From contig WRFU01000003.1 of NCBI GenBank assembly GCA_009778675.1, positions 1 to 43,559 of the forward strand: a stretch of 43,559 bases of DNA, given 5' to 3'. The position numbers were made by a program, and so were the translations under genes. Under the pieces are notes generated by a model. That model was not told where the DNA came from, did not search any database, and saw only the letters and a list, made by a program, of their open reading frames with translations. Positions 14,939-22,665 of the stretch are shown piece after piece. The DNA is from Candidatus Saccharimonadota bacterium (GTDB lineage: Bacteria; Patescibacteriota; Saccharimonadia; Saccharimonadales; Saccharimonadaceae). The stretch's first letter is position 1. Every line of letters begins with the position of its first letter.

Positions 14939-16616
14939 ATTGCGTGATAAAAAAGTATTTTTCGATTTGTTTGATGTGATATTTGTTAGCTAGACTTTTT
15001 ATTAGTGTAGCGTCGGTTGTCATGTACAAATTAGCCCATACATCGGCTTTACCAGTCTTTAGGTTTTGTATTTGTTGATGCTGGAAATCCTCTAAACCAC
15101 TCGGGTAGCGAGCAAAATGACCGGTGTTGAGCGTTAAATTATAGTATAGCGCCGTTAAAGCCATCCGCGGAAATTCTTCCATATTACCAGTGAACTTGCC
15201 ATCTAAAATAACCAAGTGTTTTTGGGTAGTCACTATAGGCGAAAGTGCTAAAACTTTGGGGGTGTTTGACTCCTGTTGCATAGCCATAATAGCGTTATGG
15301 CGATCACGCGCTCGCGGTGACAGTGTAATGTCGGCTAGTTGTATGCCGGCAAAGATCAATAGGATTATAACTCCCCAAATACGCCATTTGCTACTTAGAC
15401 GAATATAAGCTACCAATATGCCCAACATTAATAGATAGTAGACTGGCCACACCAAACGACCGCAGGCGCGAAAGATATTCCAAATACTTATTACAAATTG
15501 CGGCCAAGGTACTGTAAATAGTGTTTTGTCGCCAAATTGGATAGACGGACTAAGGGCGAATAGCAAAAAACCGGCTAGCACTATTGTGACCGGTAACCAT
15601 ACTTTACGTTTTATGGGCTTGAATAAATGCTTTTTTTGTACTAATGCCACTATGGCCGTAAAAATAGCTAGCGCTAAAATACCCAAGCCCAAATAGGCCA
15701 GGCCTTCGGTATAAATTGGATAATTTGAATGTGAAAAGATTGAAAAACCTTGTGGATTCCAGAATCCATCTAGGTGAAAGGCTTTTGATTCTAAACCGCC
15801 GCCAAAGGCGTTGTCGGGCACAGCTAAACCGCCGGCTAAATAAAAAGCCAAAAAGGCCGTGACGATTGGCACTGCCAAACCTAATAAAGTTTTGCGCCAG
15901 TTTTTGTGGTCAATCGCTAGTGCTATCACTAGTAGGCCGCCAGTGATAGGCAAGAAGTAGGGGTGGATTAAGGTAGTTACTACCATTAATATAGTCCAAT
16001 AAGTTATGAACTTTTTTAGGTTTCTACTTAGTAGACGATGTTTTAACAGTAAAAATATGCCGGCTAATACTATCCACTGGCCGGCCAACGCCGGATGCCA
16101 AAAACTACGAAAGATTAGTAGTGGTGTGCTAACAAAAAAGATAGCGCCAATGGTGGTAATTAGTGGATTCTTTGTAAAATGTCGAATGCATAGTGCGCTT
16201 AGGCCGCCCATTAACATGTAGCAAGCCAGTGTCCAAAGTCCAAAATACTGGAAAGTTGTTGGCAAAATTGGTGATAATACTTTAAAGATTATGGCCAGTA
16301 GCGGGATACTGTCCATAAAGATGATAGCTTGGCCAAAGGGGTAAGCCAACCCTTTAATCGCACCGGGCGGCCAGGTCCAACCTTCGGCTTTAAAAAAGGC
16401 CCAACCAAAATAGTGTTGGGCGCTGTCGTGGGCTGGAGTTGAAAAAATCCAGTCTATAAAAGTTGGATTGAGTGTTTTGACACCGTAAAATAGTACAAAA
16501 AAGACCAAACCAACCAAACAACCCATCAGGGCTGCAAATTGCCAGGTTTTGGTAAATTGTTTAATTTTTGGAAATCTTTTCATAAGGCACACTATAGGTG
16601 TATTTTTTTTCGACAT
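14937..16616 (-). CDS. large polytopic membrane protein, DUF6311-like / GT-C fold
   Basis: 559 residues with about 12 membrane segments. An early extracytoplasmic loop holds HDSAQHYFGWAFFKAEGWTWPPG and AYPFGQAIIFMDSIPLLAIIFK. This pattern is typical of DUF6311-type proteins, which resemble GT-C glycosyltransferases of the PMT/ArnT kind. The acidic D-S-A-Q-H loop could be the catalytic site. A soluble C-terminal part of about 120 residues follows. The start at 16616 overlaps the small upstream gene by 56 bases; an ATG at 16583 is an alternative. Likely role: envelope sugar transfer (inference). Confidence 0.7.
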   Translation of the reverse strand: MSKKNTPIVCLMKRFPKIKQFTKTWQFAALMGCLVGLVFFVLFYGVKTLNPTFIDWIFSTPAHDSAQHYFGWAFFKAEGWTWPPGAIKGLAYPFGQAIIFMDSIPLLAIIFKVLSPILPTTFQYFGLWTLACYMLMGGLSALCIRHFTKNPLITTIGAIFFVSTPLLIFRSFWHPALAGQWIVLAGIFLLLKHRLLSRNLKKFITYWTILMVVTTLIHPYFLPITGGLLVIALAIDHKNWRKTLLGLAVPIVTAFLAFYLAGGLAVPDNAFGGGLESKAFHLDGFWNPQGFSIFSHSNYPIYTEGLAYLGLGILALAIFTAIVALVQKKHLFKPIKRKVWLPVTIVLAGFLLFALSPSIQFGDKTLFTVPWPQFVISIWNIFRACGRLVWPVYYLLMLGILVAYIRLSSKWRIWGVIILLIFAGIQLADITLSPRARDRHNAIMAMQQESNTPKVLALSPIVTTQKHLVILDGKFTGNMEEFPRMALTALYYNLTLNTGHFARYPSGLEDFQHQQIQNLKTGKADVWANLYMTTDATLIKSLANKYHIKQIEKYFFITQ

Positions 16617-16734
16617 TTTTCACTCGCTGCATGGCGTTATTAACACCGTTGACTATTAACATAAGGGCTGAAATTACAACTATAATAACACCACATATCA
16701 CCAAAATATAGGCGTTATCCTTCACATCCCTCAT
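16561..16734 (-). CDS. small single-pass membrane protein
   Basis: 57 residues from the ATG at 16734. One transmembrane helix (AYILVICGVIIVVISALMLI) is followed by a basic cytoplasmic-looking tail (MQRVKNVEKKYTYSVPYEKISKN). TATACT (16742-16747) is 7 bases before this ATG, which argues against the longer version starting at 16761. It overlaps the DUF6311-like gene and is probably in the same transcript. No family recognised. Confidence 0.55.
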   Translation of the reverse strand: MRDVKDNAYILVICGVIIVVISALMLIVNGVNNAMQRVKNVEKKYTYSVPYEKISKN

Positions 16735-16752
16735 GCTTACCAGTATACACCA

Positions 16753-16781
16753 TTGTTTCAAACTGTTATATGTGCTAAAAT
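16753..16781 (+). promoter_or_regulatory. rplK promoter
   Basis: TTGTTT, 17-bp spacer ending TGTGC, TAAAAT (extended -10). The transcript would carry about 125 nt of leader. Confidence 0.7.
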
Positions 16782-16818
16782 ACGCTAGTTACGCACTTGA
16801 TTAACAGAATTTTAACTT

Positions 16819-16921
16819 AGGAAAGGAAAAGAGCAGCCGGACAGATCTGGCTTTGCCAGTCGTCCGCGCGATGAGAAAAACCATGGGTTTGTCTCATAAG
16901 CTCTGCGCATGTTATGGCTAA
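16819..16921 (+). promoter_or_regulatory. structured rplK leader with displaced Shine-Dalgarno and small overlapping ORF
   Basis: A purine-rich AGGAAAGGAAAA (16819-16830) is followed by AGAGC (16830-16834), which pairs with GCTCT (16900-16904). Inside are a hairpin GGAC/GTCC with CTGGC/GCCAG, and a second hairpin ATGAGA/TCTCAT with AAACC/GGGTT. Folding would bring the purine tract to within about 9 bases of the rplK ATG, which otherwise lacks a Shine-Dalgarno site. A 16-codon ORF (16871-16921) overlaps the rplK start and could be an alternative coupling device. Confidence 0.55.
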
Positions 16922-17339
16922 AAAAGTCATTGGAAATTTGAAATTACGTATTCCAGCCGGCCGGGCAACCGCTGGGCCACCAGTAGGTAGCACACTAGGC
17001 CAGTGGGGTTTAAATATGATGGATTTTATCAATCCGTTTAACGAAGCTACTAAAGATATGCAAGGTAAAGATGTAATCGTGCACATGAAAGTTCATGATG
17101 ATCGTACGTTTACCTGGGAATGTTTAGGCCAACCAGTGGATGATTTGATTCGCGAAAAAATCGGTCTTAAAAAAGGTAGCGGCAAACCAAATACCGAAAA
17201 AGTTGGTAAAATTACCCATAAGCAATTAGAAGAAATCGCTGAAGCCAAAAAAGACCAGTTGAACGCCATCGATTTAGAGGGCGCGGTAAAAGTTGTCGCT
17301 GGCACCGCTCGCAGTATGGGCGTTGAAATTGTTGACTAA
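16914..17339 (+). CDS. rplK: 50S ribosomal protein L11
   Basis: 141 residues, normal length. The N-terminal domain contains LRIPAGRATAGPPVGSTLGQWGLNMMDFINPFN. The RNA-binding C-terminal domain contains GKITHKQLEEIAEAKKDQLNA and the last conserved stretch VAGTARSMGVEIV. L11 forms the GTPase-associated stalk base. The start is fixed by homology (MAKKVIGNLKLRIPAG). No Shine-Dalgarno sequence lies just upstream; see the leader entry. Unusually, it is separated from rplA by a minus-strand gene and a terminator. Confidence 0.97.
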   Translation: MAKKVIGNLKLRIPAGRATAGPPVGSTLGQWGLNMMDFINPFNEATKDMQGKDVIVHMKVHDDRTFTWECLGQPVDDLIREKIGLKKGSGKPNTEKVGKITHKQLEEIAEAKKDQLNAIDLEGAVKVVAGTARSMGVEIVD

Positions 17340-17371
17340 TCGTTTAATCAGTGATTTGAAATTAATATAAT

Positions 17372-17405
17372 TTTAATAGGGGCACCGAGTTGTACCCCTA
17401 TTAAA
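17372..17405 (+). terminator. terminator after rplK, probably bidirectional
   Basis: A perfect 11-bp stem TTTAATAGGGG / CCCCTATTAAA with a 12-base loop. The T tracts are weak on both strands. It lies between convergent rplK and the 17426 gene. Confidence 0.7.
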
Positions 17406-17425
17406 TGTGCATTGTGAAATTGCAG

Positions 17426-17791
17426 CTAGGCGGCCTTTTGTAGATATAGAATTGCCCAATATTGTTCCACTGCAAAACCAAGTTGCGCTGCCACACTTTT
17501 TAGGCGTTTAAGTGCTGCTTGGCGGTATCTGATGGTCTTTTTTGGCTGGGGGCAGTGGGTAATCAAATCCGCTAAGGCACTGGAAGCTGGGCCTAATGTG
17601 TCAAGGATTATCCTATCACCACTAATCTCCCAAGGATCCATTCCTTTTGCAACTTCTCCTGTCAGCGGTAATGGAGCAGTAGCTCTATCCCTGATTTCGG
17701 AACTTGCTGCATCTAGCGCCTGTTTAAACAGCGCCGGATCAATCTTGGTTGGACAATCTTCTAAAACTGCGTATACATTATCTGTGCTCAT
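17426..17791 (-). CDS. hypothetical protein between rplK and rplA
   Basis: 121 residues from the ATG at 17791, which follows a GAGGTG site by 5 bases; the longer open frame to 17842 has no such site. The protein is soluble and mostly helical, with a basic helix near the end (KKTIRYRQAALKRLKSVAAQLGF) and one closing aromatic segment. No motif or family is recognised. It interrupts the otherwise standard rplK-rplA pair on the opposite strand. Confidence 0.6.
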   Translation of the reverse strand: MSTDNVYAVLEDCPTKIDPALFKQALDAASSEIRDRATAPLPLTGEVAKGMDPWEISGDRIILDTLGPASSALADLITHCPQPKKTIRYRQAALKRLKSVAAQLGFAVEQYWAILYLQKAA

Positions 17792-17872
17792 TTTGTCACC
17801 TCTTTCAATTCGTATGTCCACAACAACATATAACTTATACAAATAATGCGTATATCTAAAATATGCTACGTA

Positions 17873-17901
17873 TTGACTAAAAAGTCAATGTGCGATAAAC
17901 T
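17873..17901 (+). promoter_or_regulatory. rplA promoter
   Basis: TTGACT, 17-bp spacer, TAAACT. It gives rplA its own transcript, as expected given the separation from rplK. Confidence 0.7.
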
Positions 17902-17920
17902 TTACAGAGATAAATTTAAC

Positions 17921-17952
17921 CGTTGGGAGGGTTCGTAGCCCGTTAGGACCAC
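17921..17952 (+). promoter_or_regulatory. L1 autoregulatory mRNA site
   Basis: GTTGGGAGG ... CCCGTTAGGACCAC directly before the rplA Shine-Dalgarno (AAGGAG, 17953-17958). From memory, this closely follows the GTGGGAGG...CCGnTAnnACCAC pattern found before rplA in many bacteria and attributed to L1 binding. Bound L1 would block its own translation. Confidence 0.7.
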
Positions 17953-17963
17953 AAGGAGTAAAG

Positions 17964-19049
17964 ATGGCCAAGAAAGCCGAACTGCTAGAAGAGCTAAAAA
18001 CGCTCGATAAGAAAACTAAACTAAATTTAAGAAATACGATTGCCGAAATAGAAGCAGCAATTGCTGATCATTCCAAGCCCGTTACGGAATCTAAGCCAGA
18101 GATCCTGAAACAAGTTCAGGATGACGGTGGCGATGTAGTTAAAGATGACAAGGGTGTAGCTTATGATGATGGTGAGAGTAAACCCCTGGATGATGCCGAT
18201 GAAACTCCAGCAGAATCTGACGCAACTGATGCGCGCTATGCTAAATCTGGCAAGCGTAGCAAAAAACACGAAGATGAAGTACTTGCTGAACAAACCAAGG
18301 CTGAAACCGCAGAAACTGCACCAGAGATTAAAAAGGGTCCTAAACCAATTGCTCGGCCAAAAATCGAGCGTCGTGGTAAAAAATATCAAACCGCTAGCAA
18401 AAAGTTAGAGCCAGGCAAAATATATAGTCTAGCAGATGCTTTAAAATTAGCGACCGAAACGAATCCGACTAAATTTGATGCCACAGTCGAAGCCCACGTA
18501 CGCTTAAACGTTGATCCACGCCAAGCCGATCAGAATATTCGTGCTACGGTTAACCTGCCAAATGGTAATGGTAAAACCGTCCGCGTGGCTGTATTTGCAC
18601 CAGAAACTGAAAGCAAGGCAGCCCTAGAAGCTGGTGCCGACAAAGCGGGTGACGAAGACTTTTTGCGTCAGTTAGATAAGGGCGTGATTGATTTTGATGT
18701 ATTAATTAGCACCCCAGCTTATATGCCAAAACTTGGTAAATATGCTAGAACCTTGGGACCAAAAGGCCTAATGCCTAACCCTAAAGCAGGTACAGTCTCC
18801 GCAAACGTGCTAAAAGCCGTCAAAGAAGCTAAGGCCGGCAAAGTAGAATACCGTGTTGATAAACAATCAATTGTACACCTAGGCATCGGCAAAGTTAGTT
18901 TTGGCGCCGATAAACTACTAGCTAACGCTAGAATATTTATGGACAGCCTAATGGCCAATAAACCAGCCACCATTAAAGGTAGCTACGTGCAATCTGTCAA
19001 CATCAGCACCACCATGGGGCCAGGGATTAAAGTCGATCCTAATCTGTAA
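17964..19049 (+). CDS. rplA: 50S ribosomal protein L1 with long N-terminal extension
   Basis: 361 residues against the usual ~230. The L1 core begins near residue 130 ([21 protein letters not shown]). It includes [19 protein letters not shown] and the signature [22 protein letters not shown]. The extension starts with a predicted helical pair (residues 3-36), then an acidic, low-complexity linker. Part of that linker is a translated REP-like palindrome plus three 21-bp units read as [27 protein letters not shown] sits 5 bases before the ATG. L1 binds the mobile L1 stalk of 23S rRNA. It overlaps the HIT gene by one base. Confidence 0.95.
   Translation: MAKKAELLEELKTLDKKTKLNLRNTIAEIEAAIADHSKPVTESKPEILKQVQDDGGDVVKDDKGVAYDDGESKPLDDADETPAESDATDARYAKSGKRSKKHEDEVLAEQTKAETAETAPEIKKGPKPIARPKIERRGKKYQTASKKLEPGKIYSLADALKLATETNPTKFDATVEAHVRLNVDPRQADQNIRATVNLPNGNGKTVRVAVFAPETESKAALEAGADKAGDEDFLRQLDKGVIDFDVLISTPAYMPKLGKYARTLGPKGLMPNPKAGTVSANVLKAVKEAKAGKVEYRVDKQSIVHLGIGKVSFGADKLLANARIFMDSLMANKPATIKGSYVQSVNISTTMGPGIKVDPNL
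18102..18176 (+). repeat. REP-like element A with three 21-bp units, in frame in rplA
   Basis: The palindrome TCCTGAAACAAGTTCAGGA is followed by units at 18114, 18135 and 18156. The reading phase gives ILKQVQDD, and heptads continue into the L1 linker. Confidence 0.85.
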
Positions 19050-19498
19050 TGAAAAATCGAGTTAGTATTTATGATACACGCCGGGTGCAGCGGCAAAAAG
19101 ATAAATACTACGCGCTGCATCAAGCGGATAGTTGTGCTTTTTGTGATTATACCACCAACAGTGATCAGATAATCAAACTTACAGATCACTTTTATGTAAT
19201 TCGTAATAAATTTCCGTATGATTGGTTCGATCTACAAGGTGTAAAAACACACTATTTGTTGATTCCCAAGCGCCATGTAGTATCATTCAACGAGCTAAAT
19301 AACGCCGAACGGGCTGAATATATGGATATCATTGGCGATTATGAGGCTAAGGGTTTTACGGTATTTACGCGAGCTAGTAACAACCATGTACGGAGTGTGG
19401 CGCACCTGCACACGCACCTGATTAAAACCGATGGCAAACGCCGTGGTACAAATATCGTGTTAATACTTGGCAAGTTGGGGATTAGAATCGTAAAATAA
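19049..19498 (+). CDS. HIT family hydrolase
   Basis: 149 residues. The histidine triad H-L-H-T-H is at 119-123 (VAHLHTHLIK), preceded by the nucleotide-binding strand region NKFPYDWFDLQGVKTHYLLIPKRHV. A C-A-F-C pair at about 29-32 may bind zinc, as in some HIT proteins. HIT enzymes hydrolyse or transfer nucleoside phosphates. The substrate is not predictable. It overlaps the rplA stop by one base, so it is coupled to a ribosomal gene. Confidence 0.88.
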   Translation: MKNRVSIYDTRRVQRQKDKYYALHQADSCAFCDYTTNSDQIIKLTDHFYVIRNKFPYDWFDLQGVKTHYLLIPKRHVVSFNELNNAERAEYMDIIGDYEAKGFTVFTRASNNHVRSVAHLHTHLIKTDGKRRGTNIVLILGKLGIRIVK

Positions 19499-19551
19499 CT
19501 AATTAGGTAAGTTTTTAACACCGAACTCAACCAATTTGTTATTGTAGCATG

Positions 19552-19597
19552 AAAAAGATCTACTGATGATGCGAAATTACAAAATTGTCAGCAGATC
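19552..19597 (-). terminator. terminator of the nucleoside phosphorylase gene
   Basis: On the minus strand, GATCTGCTGA pairs with TCAGTAGATC and is followed by five T. The stop codon of the gene is within the loop. Confidence 0.75.
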
Positions 19598-20266
19598 CAT
19601 CGCGGCGGCAAAGAGCTTAGCTGGGTCTCGATCAAGTTTGTGAGTAAATTTGCCAACTACGTTATCTTGAATAATTAAAAACTGGGCAAATTTTACCTTG
19701 CGGAACTGAGCTACGGCTAGCATAGCCGATAGCTCCATGTCGACAGCGATACAGCCTTTTTGCTGCATCATTTTAACTTTATCAGCAGTTTCGCGAAAAA
19801 CTGCGTCGGTAGTCCAGACTTTGCCTGTAGCAGTTTCTAATCCATATTTTTTAAACAATTCTATCGGTAATGATGGTGCTGTTACTTCGTCACCAGGTGG
19901 TAAATAGTGGTAACTTACGCCTTCTTCTCTGATTGCTGCGGCTGGTATGATAATAATATTTTGGGCTAAATCTAGTTTTAATGAACCGCAAGTGCCAAAT
20001 GCCACAAACTTTTTGACACCACTTGCTATTAAAATCTCAAAGTCTTGTACACTCATTGCCGCACCACCAGCAGTATTAGCAGGTGCGACTAGTAAAGTAT
20101 CTTTATAGACAAGAAAATTCTTGTTAGCACTAGACGACTCAGTCGGCAAAGTAGGCACATAGTCTTCCCAAGCCTCATCATCAAATATTAATAAAGCTTG
20201 TTTTTGTTTAATACCGATGCCAAAAGGGTTAAATAGAGCTTGGGGGCTTGGATCGAATTGAATCAT
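19577..20266 (-). CDS. nucleoside phosphorylase (PNP/UDP family)
   Basis: 229 residues. The phosphate and nucleoside sites are recognisable: FVAFGTCGSLKLDL, then TTDAVFRE, and VDMELSAMLAVAQFR carrying the ribose-contact M-E. This is the PNP_UDP_1 (uridine phosphorylase/MTA phosphorylase-like) fold, which splits nucleosides with phosphate for salvage. The substrate is open; the family layout is closest to uridine phosphorylases. Salvage would suit a small genome. The mRNA appears leaderless from 20273-20278. Confidence 0.85.
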   Translation of the reverse strand: MIQFDPSPQALFNPFGIGIKQKQALLIFDDEAWEDYVPTLPTESSSANKNFLVYKDTLLVAPANTAGGAAMSVQDFEILIASGVKKFVAFGTCGSLKLDLAQNIIIIPAAAIREEGVSYHYLPPGDEVTAPSLPIELFKKYGLETATGKVWTTDAVFRETADKVKMMQQKGCIAVDMELSAMLAVAQFRKVKFAQFLIIQDNVVGKFTHKLDRDPAKLFAAAMDLLTIL

Positions 20267-20272
20267 AGATAA

Positions 20273-20278
20273 ATTGTA
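20273..20278 (-). promoter_or_regulatory. extended -10 promoter, leaderless nucleoside phosphorylase gene
   Basis: TGA-TACAAT on the minus strand, 6 bases before the ATG at 20266. It is divergent from the radical SAM promoter, with which it nearly overlaps. Confidence 0.65.
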
Positions 20279-20285
20279 TCATGCG

Positions 20286-20314
20286 TTGACAAGGATTGGA
20301 ACATAGTGTATAAA
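20286..20314 (+). promoter_or_regulatory. promoter of the radical SAM/peptide operon
   Basis: TTGACA, 17-bp spacer, TATAAA. It is followed by a ~47-nt leader and a strong GGAGG site. Confidence 0.75.
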
Positions 20315-20367
20315 CAAATGGTAATTTCTTATTTGTACATTACAATCGATCGATTTAGGAGGATATC

Positions 20368-21687
20368 ATGAAGTTTTCCCATTACAATTTAAAGGTCCGG
20401 CATGAAGGTAAGTTGATCCTATACAATACCATGTATAAGAATATCGCCGAGTTCGACCCTGAGCATGCTCGTTATTTAGAGGAGTTAACACAAAATGGGC
20501 TAATACCAAAGGATATAAAGCAGCAAGAAGTGTTAGGTTTCTTAGTTGAGCAACTATTTGTAGTAGAAGATTACGTAAATGAGTTGGCGAGTTTTCAACT
20601 TGGATATAATCGTAGTCTATTTGGCTCCGGTGTTCTACATCACACTATCCTAACTAATCTGTCGTGTAATCTGGACTGCCCGTATTGTTTTGAGGATAAA
20701 ACAGGTGATTTTATGTCTATAGAAACGGCAGATGCGTACATAGAGTGGCTAAAACCACAATTACGCAATGCGTCAAAACTCTATGTGACTTGGTATGGTG
20801 GAGAGCCTCTACTCAACAAGCGGGTAATCCATTGCATCACAAAAAAGATTTTACCACTACAGACAGAGTACGGCTTTGAGTATTCAGCTGGGATCGTAAC
20901 TAACGGTGTGTTATTGACAAAAACTTTTACTGACTTAGCAAGTCAATTGCACATCTGCGGTGTTCAGATAACGCTAGATGGTGACCATGATGACCATAAT
21001 CGGTATCGTTGTCTCCGTAAGGATCACGCTGGTACATTTGATACGATATTAGACAACCTGGCTTATTTTTGCCAAAATGTTTATTCAGATACCGCTAATA
21101 TACTAAGAGTAAATATTACAGACCAGAACTACGACGGGATTCCTGATTTATTAGGCAGGATACCGCAAGTCGTGAAAGAGAAGAGTATGTTATTACTACG
21201 GTGGATATACTCTAGCAAAAACGGTAGAACACCGAATACTGAGTTTTCAGCCGAAAAACGTGGCAAGTCACCATATACAAACTTGGCTCCATTGTATGAG
21301 CTAGCTGATTCACTTGGATTTGTTACTAATTCTATGGACGAAGGACGAACCTATAATTTTTGTGAGTGCGACTTTGATGGAGAATTTCTGATTGACCAAG
21401 ATGGTGATCTATTTATGTGCACTCACTGTATGGATAAATCAGAATCAGTGGGTAATGTCCGGGGAGGCTTTAGCACACAGAGAGATGCGTTGAGATATGC
21501 TAACTTCATAAGTCAAAATCCGTTTGATGATAGGGAATGTCTTGCTTGCAAGTTGCTGCCGCTCTGCAAAGGTGGGTGTCGTAAAGCTCGCTTCCTTGGC
21601 AAGAAAGCTTGTACGGATGCAAAAAGTGACACTAAGAGTTACGTGCTGCAAAAATACTACAAAGCCCTTGAGGGAGTTGTCGTGTAA
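20368..21687 (+). CDS. radical SAM/SPASM peptide-modifying enzyme (putative RiPP maturase)
   Basis: 439 residues. The radical SAM cluster motif C-x3-C-x2-C is at Cys100, Cys104 and Cys107 (LSCNLDCPYCFE), and TWYGGEPLL carries the SAM-binding GGE. The C-terminal SPASM region has a Cys series: FCECDFDG, FMCTHCM and ECLACKLLPLCKGGC, enough for two auxiliary Fe-S clusters. The N-terminal ~90 residues (HYNLKVRHEGKLILYNTMYKNIAEFD) resemble the leader domain of SPASM peptide maturases. AGGAGG precedes the ATG by 6 bases. The 48-residue gene just downstream is the likely substrate. Such enzymes install thioether or C-C/C-X crosslinks. No transporter or protease is adjacent. Codon use looks unlike its neighbours, so transfer is possible. 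Confidence 0.88.
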   Translation: MKFSHYNLKVRHEGKLILYNTMYKNIAEFDPEHARYLEELTQNGLIPKDIKQQEVLGFLVEQLFVVEDYVNELASFQLGYNRSLFGSGVLHHTILTNLSCNLDCPYCFEDKTGDFMSIETADAYIEWLKPQLRNASKLYVTWYGGEPLLNKRVIHCITKKILPLQTEYGFEYSAGIVTNGVLLTKTFTDLASQLHICGVQITLDGDHDDHNRYRCLRKDHAGTFDTILDNLAYFCQNVYSDTANILRVNITDQNYDGIPDLLGRIPQVVKEKSMLLLRWIYSSKNGRTPNTEFSAEKRGKSPYTNLAPLYELADSLGFVTNSMDEGRTYNFCECDFDGEFLIDQDGDLFMCTHCMDKSESVGNVRGGFSTQRDALRYANFISQNPFDDRECLACKLLPLCKGGCRKARFLGKKACTDAKSDTKSYVLQKYYKALEGVVV

Positions 21688-21730
21688 AGGCTAATAGTTA
21701 TAGCTCCAATGAAAGGAGGTGATGACGATT

Positions 21731-21877
21731 ATGAGAGCAATTCAAACTGTCACAACTAGAGACAACGTAACAGCGTATAGCGAAGAAAGAATGCCGAATG
21801 GCACTTCAATCTCAAAGGCTATACAGATGTCCGGGAAAGGTTGCTGTGGGAGCGCTTATGTAGAGCGCGCGCACTAG
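21731..21877 (+). CDS. candidate RiPP precursor peptide with C-terminal Cys-Cys core
   Basis: 48 residues, MRAIQTVTTRDNVTAYSEER at the start and GKGCCGSAYVERAH at the end. A near-perfect anti-SD match (AAAGGAGGTGAT, from 21712) precedes it. ATG at 21731 fits that site best; ATG at 21722 (three residues longer) is in frame. It begins 43 bases after the radical SAM stop and ends before a strong terminator. The hydrophilic N-terminal two thirds would be the leader, and the Gly/Cys/Ser/Tyr-rich end the core with Cys38-Cys39. I do not recognise a named precursor family. C-G-x-x-Y is faintly like the C-terminal C-G-V-Y of mycofactocin precursors, which may be chance. Confidence 0.7.
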   Translation: MRAIQTVTTRDNVTAYSEERMPNGTSISKAIQMSGKGCCGSAYVERAH

Positions 21878-21903
21878 CATCAACAGGACAATCGATACGA
21901 CAT

Positions 21904-21927
21904 AAGCCCCCGCAATAGCGGGGGCTT
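21904..21927 (+). terminator. terminator of the radical SAM/peptide operon
   Basis: A perfect 10-bp GC-rich stem AAGCCCCCGC-AATA-GCGGGGGCTT; the following tract is ACTCTTATAATTT. Confidence 0.8.
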
Positions 21928-21938
21928 ACTCTTATAAT

Positions 21939-21967
21939 TTGTATAGTTTTAATAAACACGCTATAAT
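21939..21967 (+). promoter_or_regulatory. rplJ promoter
   Basis: TTGTAT, 17-bp spacer, TATAAT. It starts a ~150-nt structured leader. Confidence 0.75.
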
Positions 21968-21972
21968 ATCAT

Positions 21973-22035
21973 CAGTTACCAAAGACAGTAGCCGTGTTTG
22001 ATTACGCTTAATCTGCTACCGAGGCAAAATTACTT
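21973..22035 (+). promoter_or_regulatory. ribosomal L10 leader
   Basis: TTACCAAAGACAGTAGCC ... AATCTGCTACCGAGGC matches the L10(L12)4-binding leader found before rplJ in many bacteria: the ACCnAAGACAGTAG and CTGCnnCCGAGG strands with their kink-turn. Binding of the L10-L12 complex feeds back on rplJL expression. Confidence 0.75.
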
Positions 22036-22044
22036 TGATTTTTG

Positions 22045-22064
22045 GTGACGATCGTCACTTTTTT
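22045..22064 (+). terminator. attenuator-like hairpin in the rplJ leader
   Basis: GTGAC-GATC-GTCAC followed by six T, 60 bases before the rplJ ATG. A further hairpin GTTTGAC...GTCAAAC (22066-22102) follows. L10-dependent attenuation is plausible, though the stem is short. Confidence 0.5.
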
Positions 22065-22125
22065 AGTTTGACGAAACTCGAAACTTAACAATTCGGTCAA
22101 ACAACATTAACCAAAGGAGAATAAC

Positions 22126-22647
22126 ATGGCAATTAGTCGTGATAAAAAACAATCTTTGGTTGCTGATATGAGCGAAGCGCTAAAAGGCTCTAAAATGGTC
22201 GTATTTGCGGCCTACACAGGCCTTTCTGTAGCTGACATGCAAGATTTGCGTAAAGCGGCTCGCGAAGCAAACGTGGCTATTAAGGTTATCAAAAACCGTC
22301 TAGTGCGTGTTGCCATGCAGGGCAGCGATACCTACAAAAGCACCGATACATCGGCCTTGAATGGGCAGCTAGTTTACGCGTTAAGTAGCGAAGACGAAGT
22401 CGCACCTGCCCAGGTATTAGATAAATTTGCTAAAACTCACCCCCAATTAACACTTGTCGGTGCATTTAGTAACGAAGGTGCGAATTTGGATACCGACGCG
22501 GTTAAAGCCTTGGCTGGCTTACCGAGTAAGAACCAGCTTATTGCCCAAACGGTGGCACAACTACTTTCACCGGTGCACGATATTACAAATGGCCTTTCTG
22601 GCAACCTACATGGCTTGCTAGATGCAATAGCCGCCAAAGCAGCTTAA
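22126..22647 (+). CDS. rplJ: 50S ribosomal protein L10
   Basis: 173 residues, normal length. The N-terminal RNA-binding domain starts MAISRDKKQSLVADMSEALKGS and contains YTGLSVADMQDLRKAAREANVAIKVIKNRL. The C-terminal helix that docks L7/L12 dimers is in the last 35 residues (LLSPVHDITNGLSGNLHGLLDAIAAKAA). AAAGGAGA sits 6 bases before the ATG. It is followed by rplL after an unusually long, structured spacer. Confidence 0.96.
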   Translation: MAISRDKKQSLVADMSEALKGSKMVVFAAYTGLSVADMQDLRKAAREANVAIKVIKNRLVRVAMQGSDTYKSTDTSALNGQLVYALSSEDEVAPAQVLDKFAKTHPQLTLVGAFSNEGANLDTDAVKALAGLPSKNQLIAQTVAQLLSPVHDITNGLSGNLHGLLDAIAAKAA

Positions 22648-22665
22648 ACAGCAATCAAATGACAC

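Noticed and set aside
20368-21877. Mycofactocin or PQQ pathway
   Set aside because: Although the enzyme is SPASM-type, none of the partner genes (MftB/PqqD-like carrier, MftE/PqqF-like peptidase, dehydrogenases) is present, and the peptide does not match MftA or PqqA.
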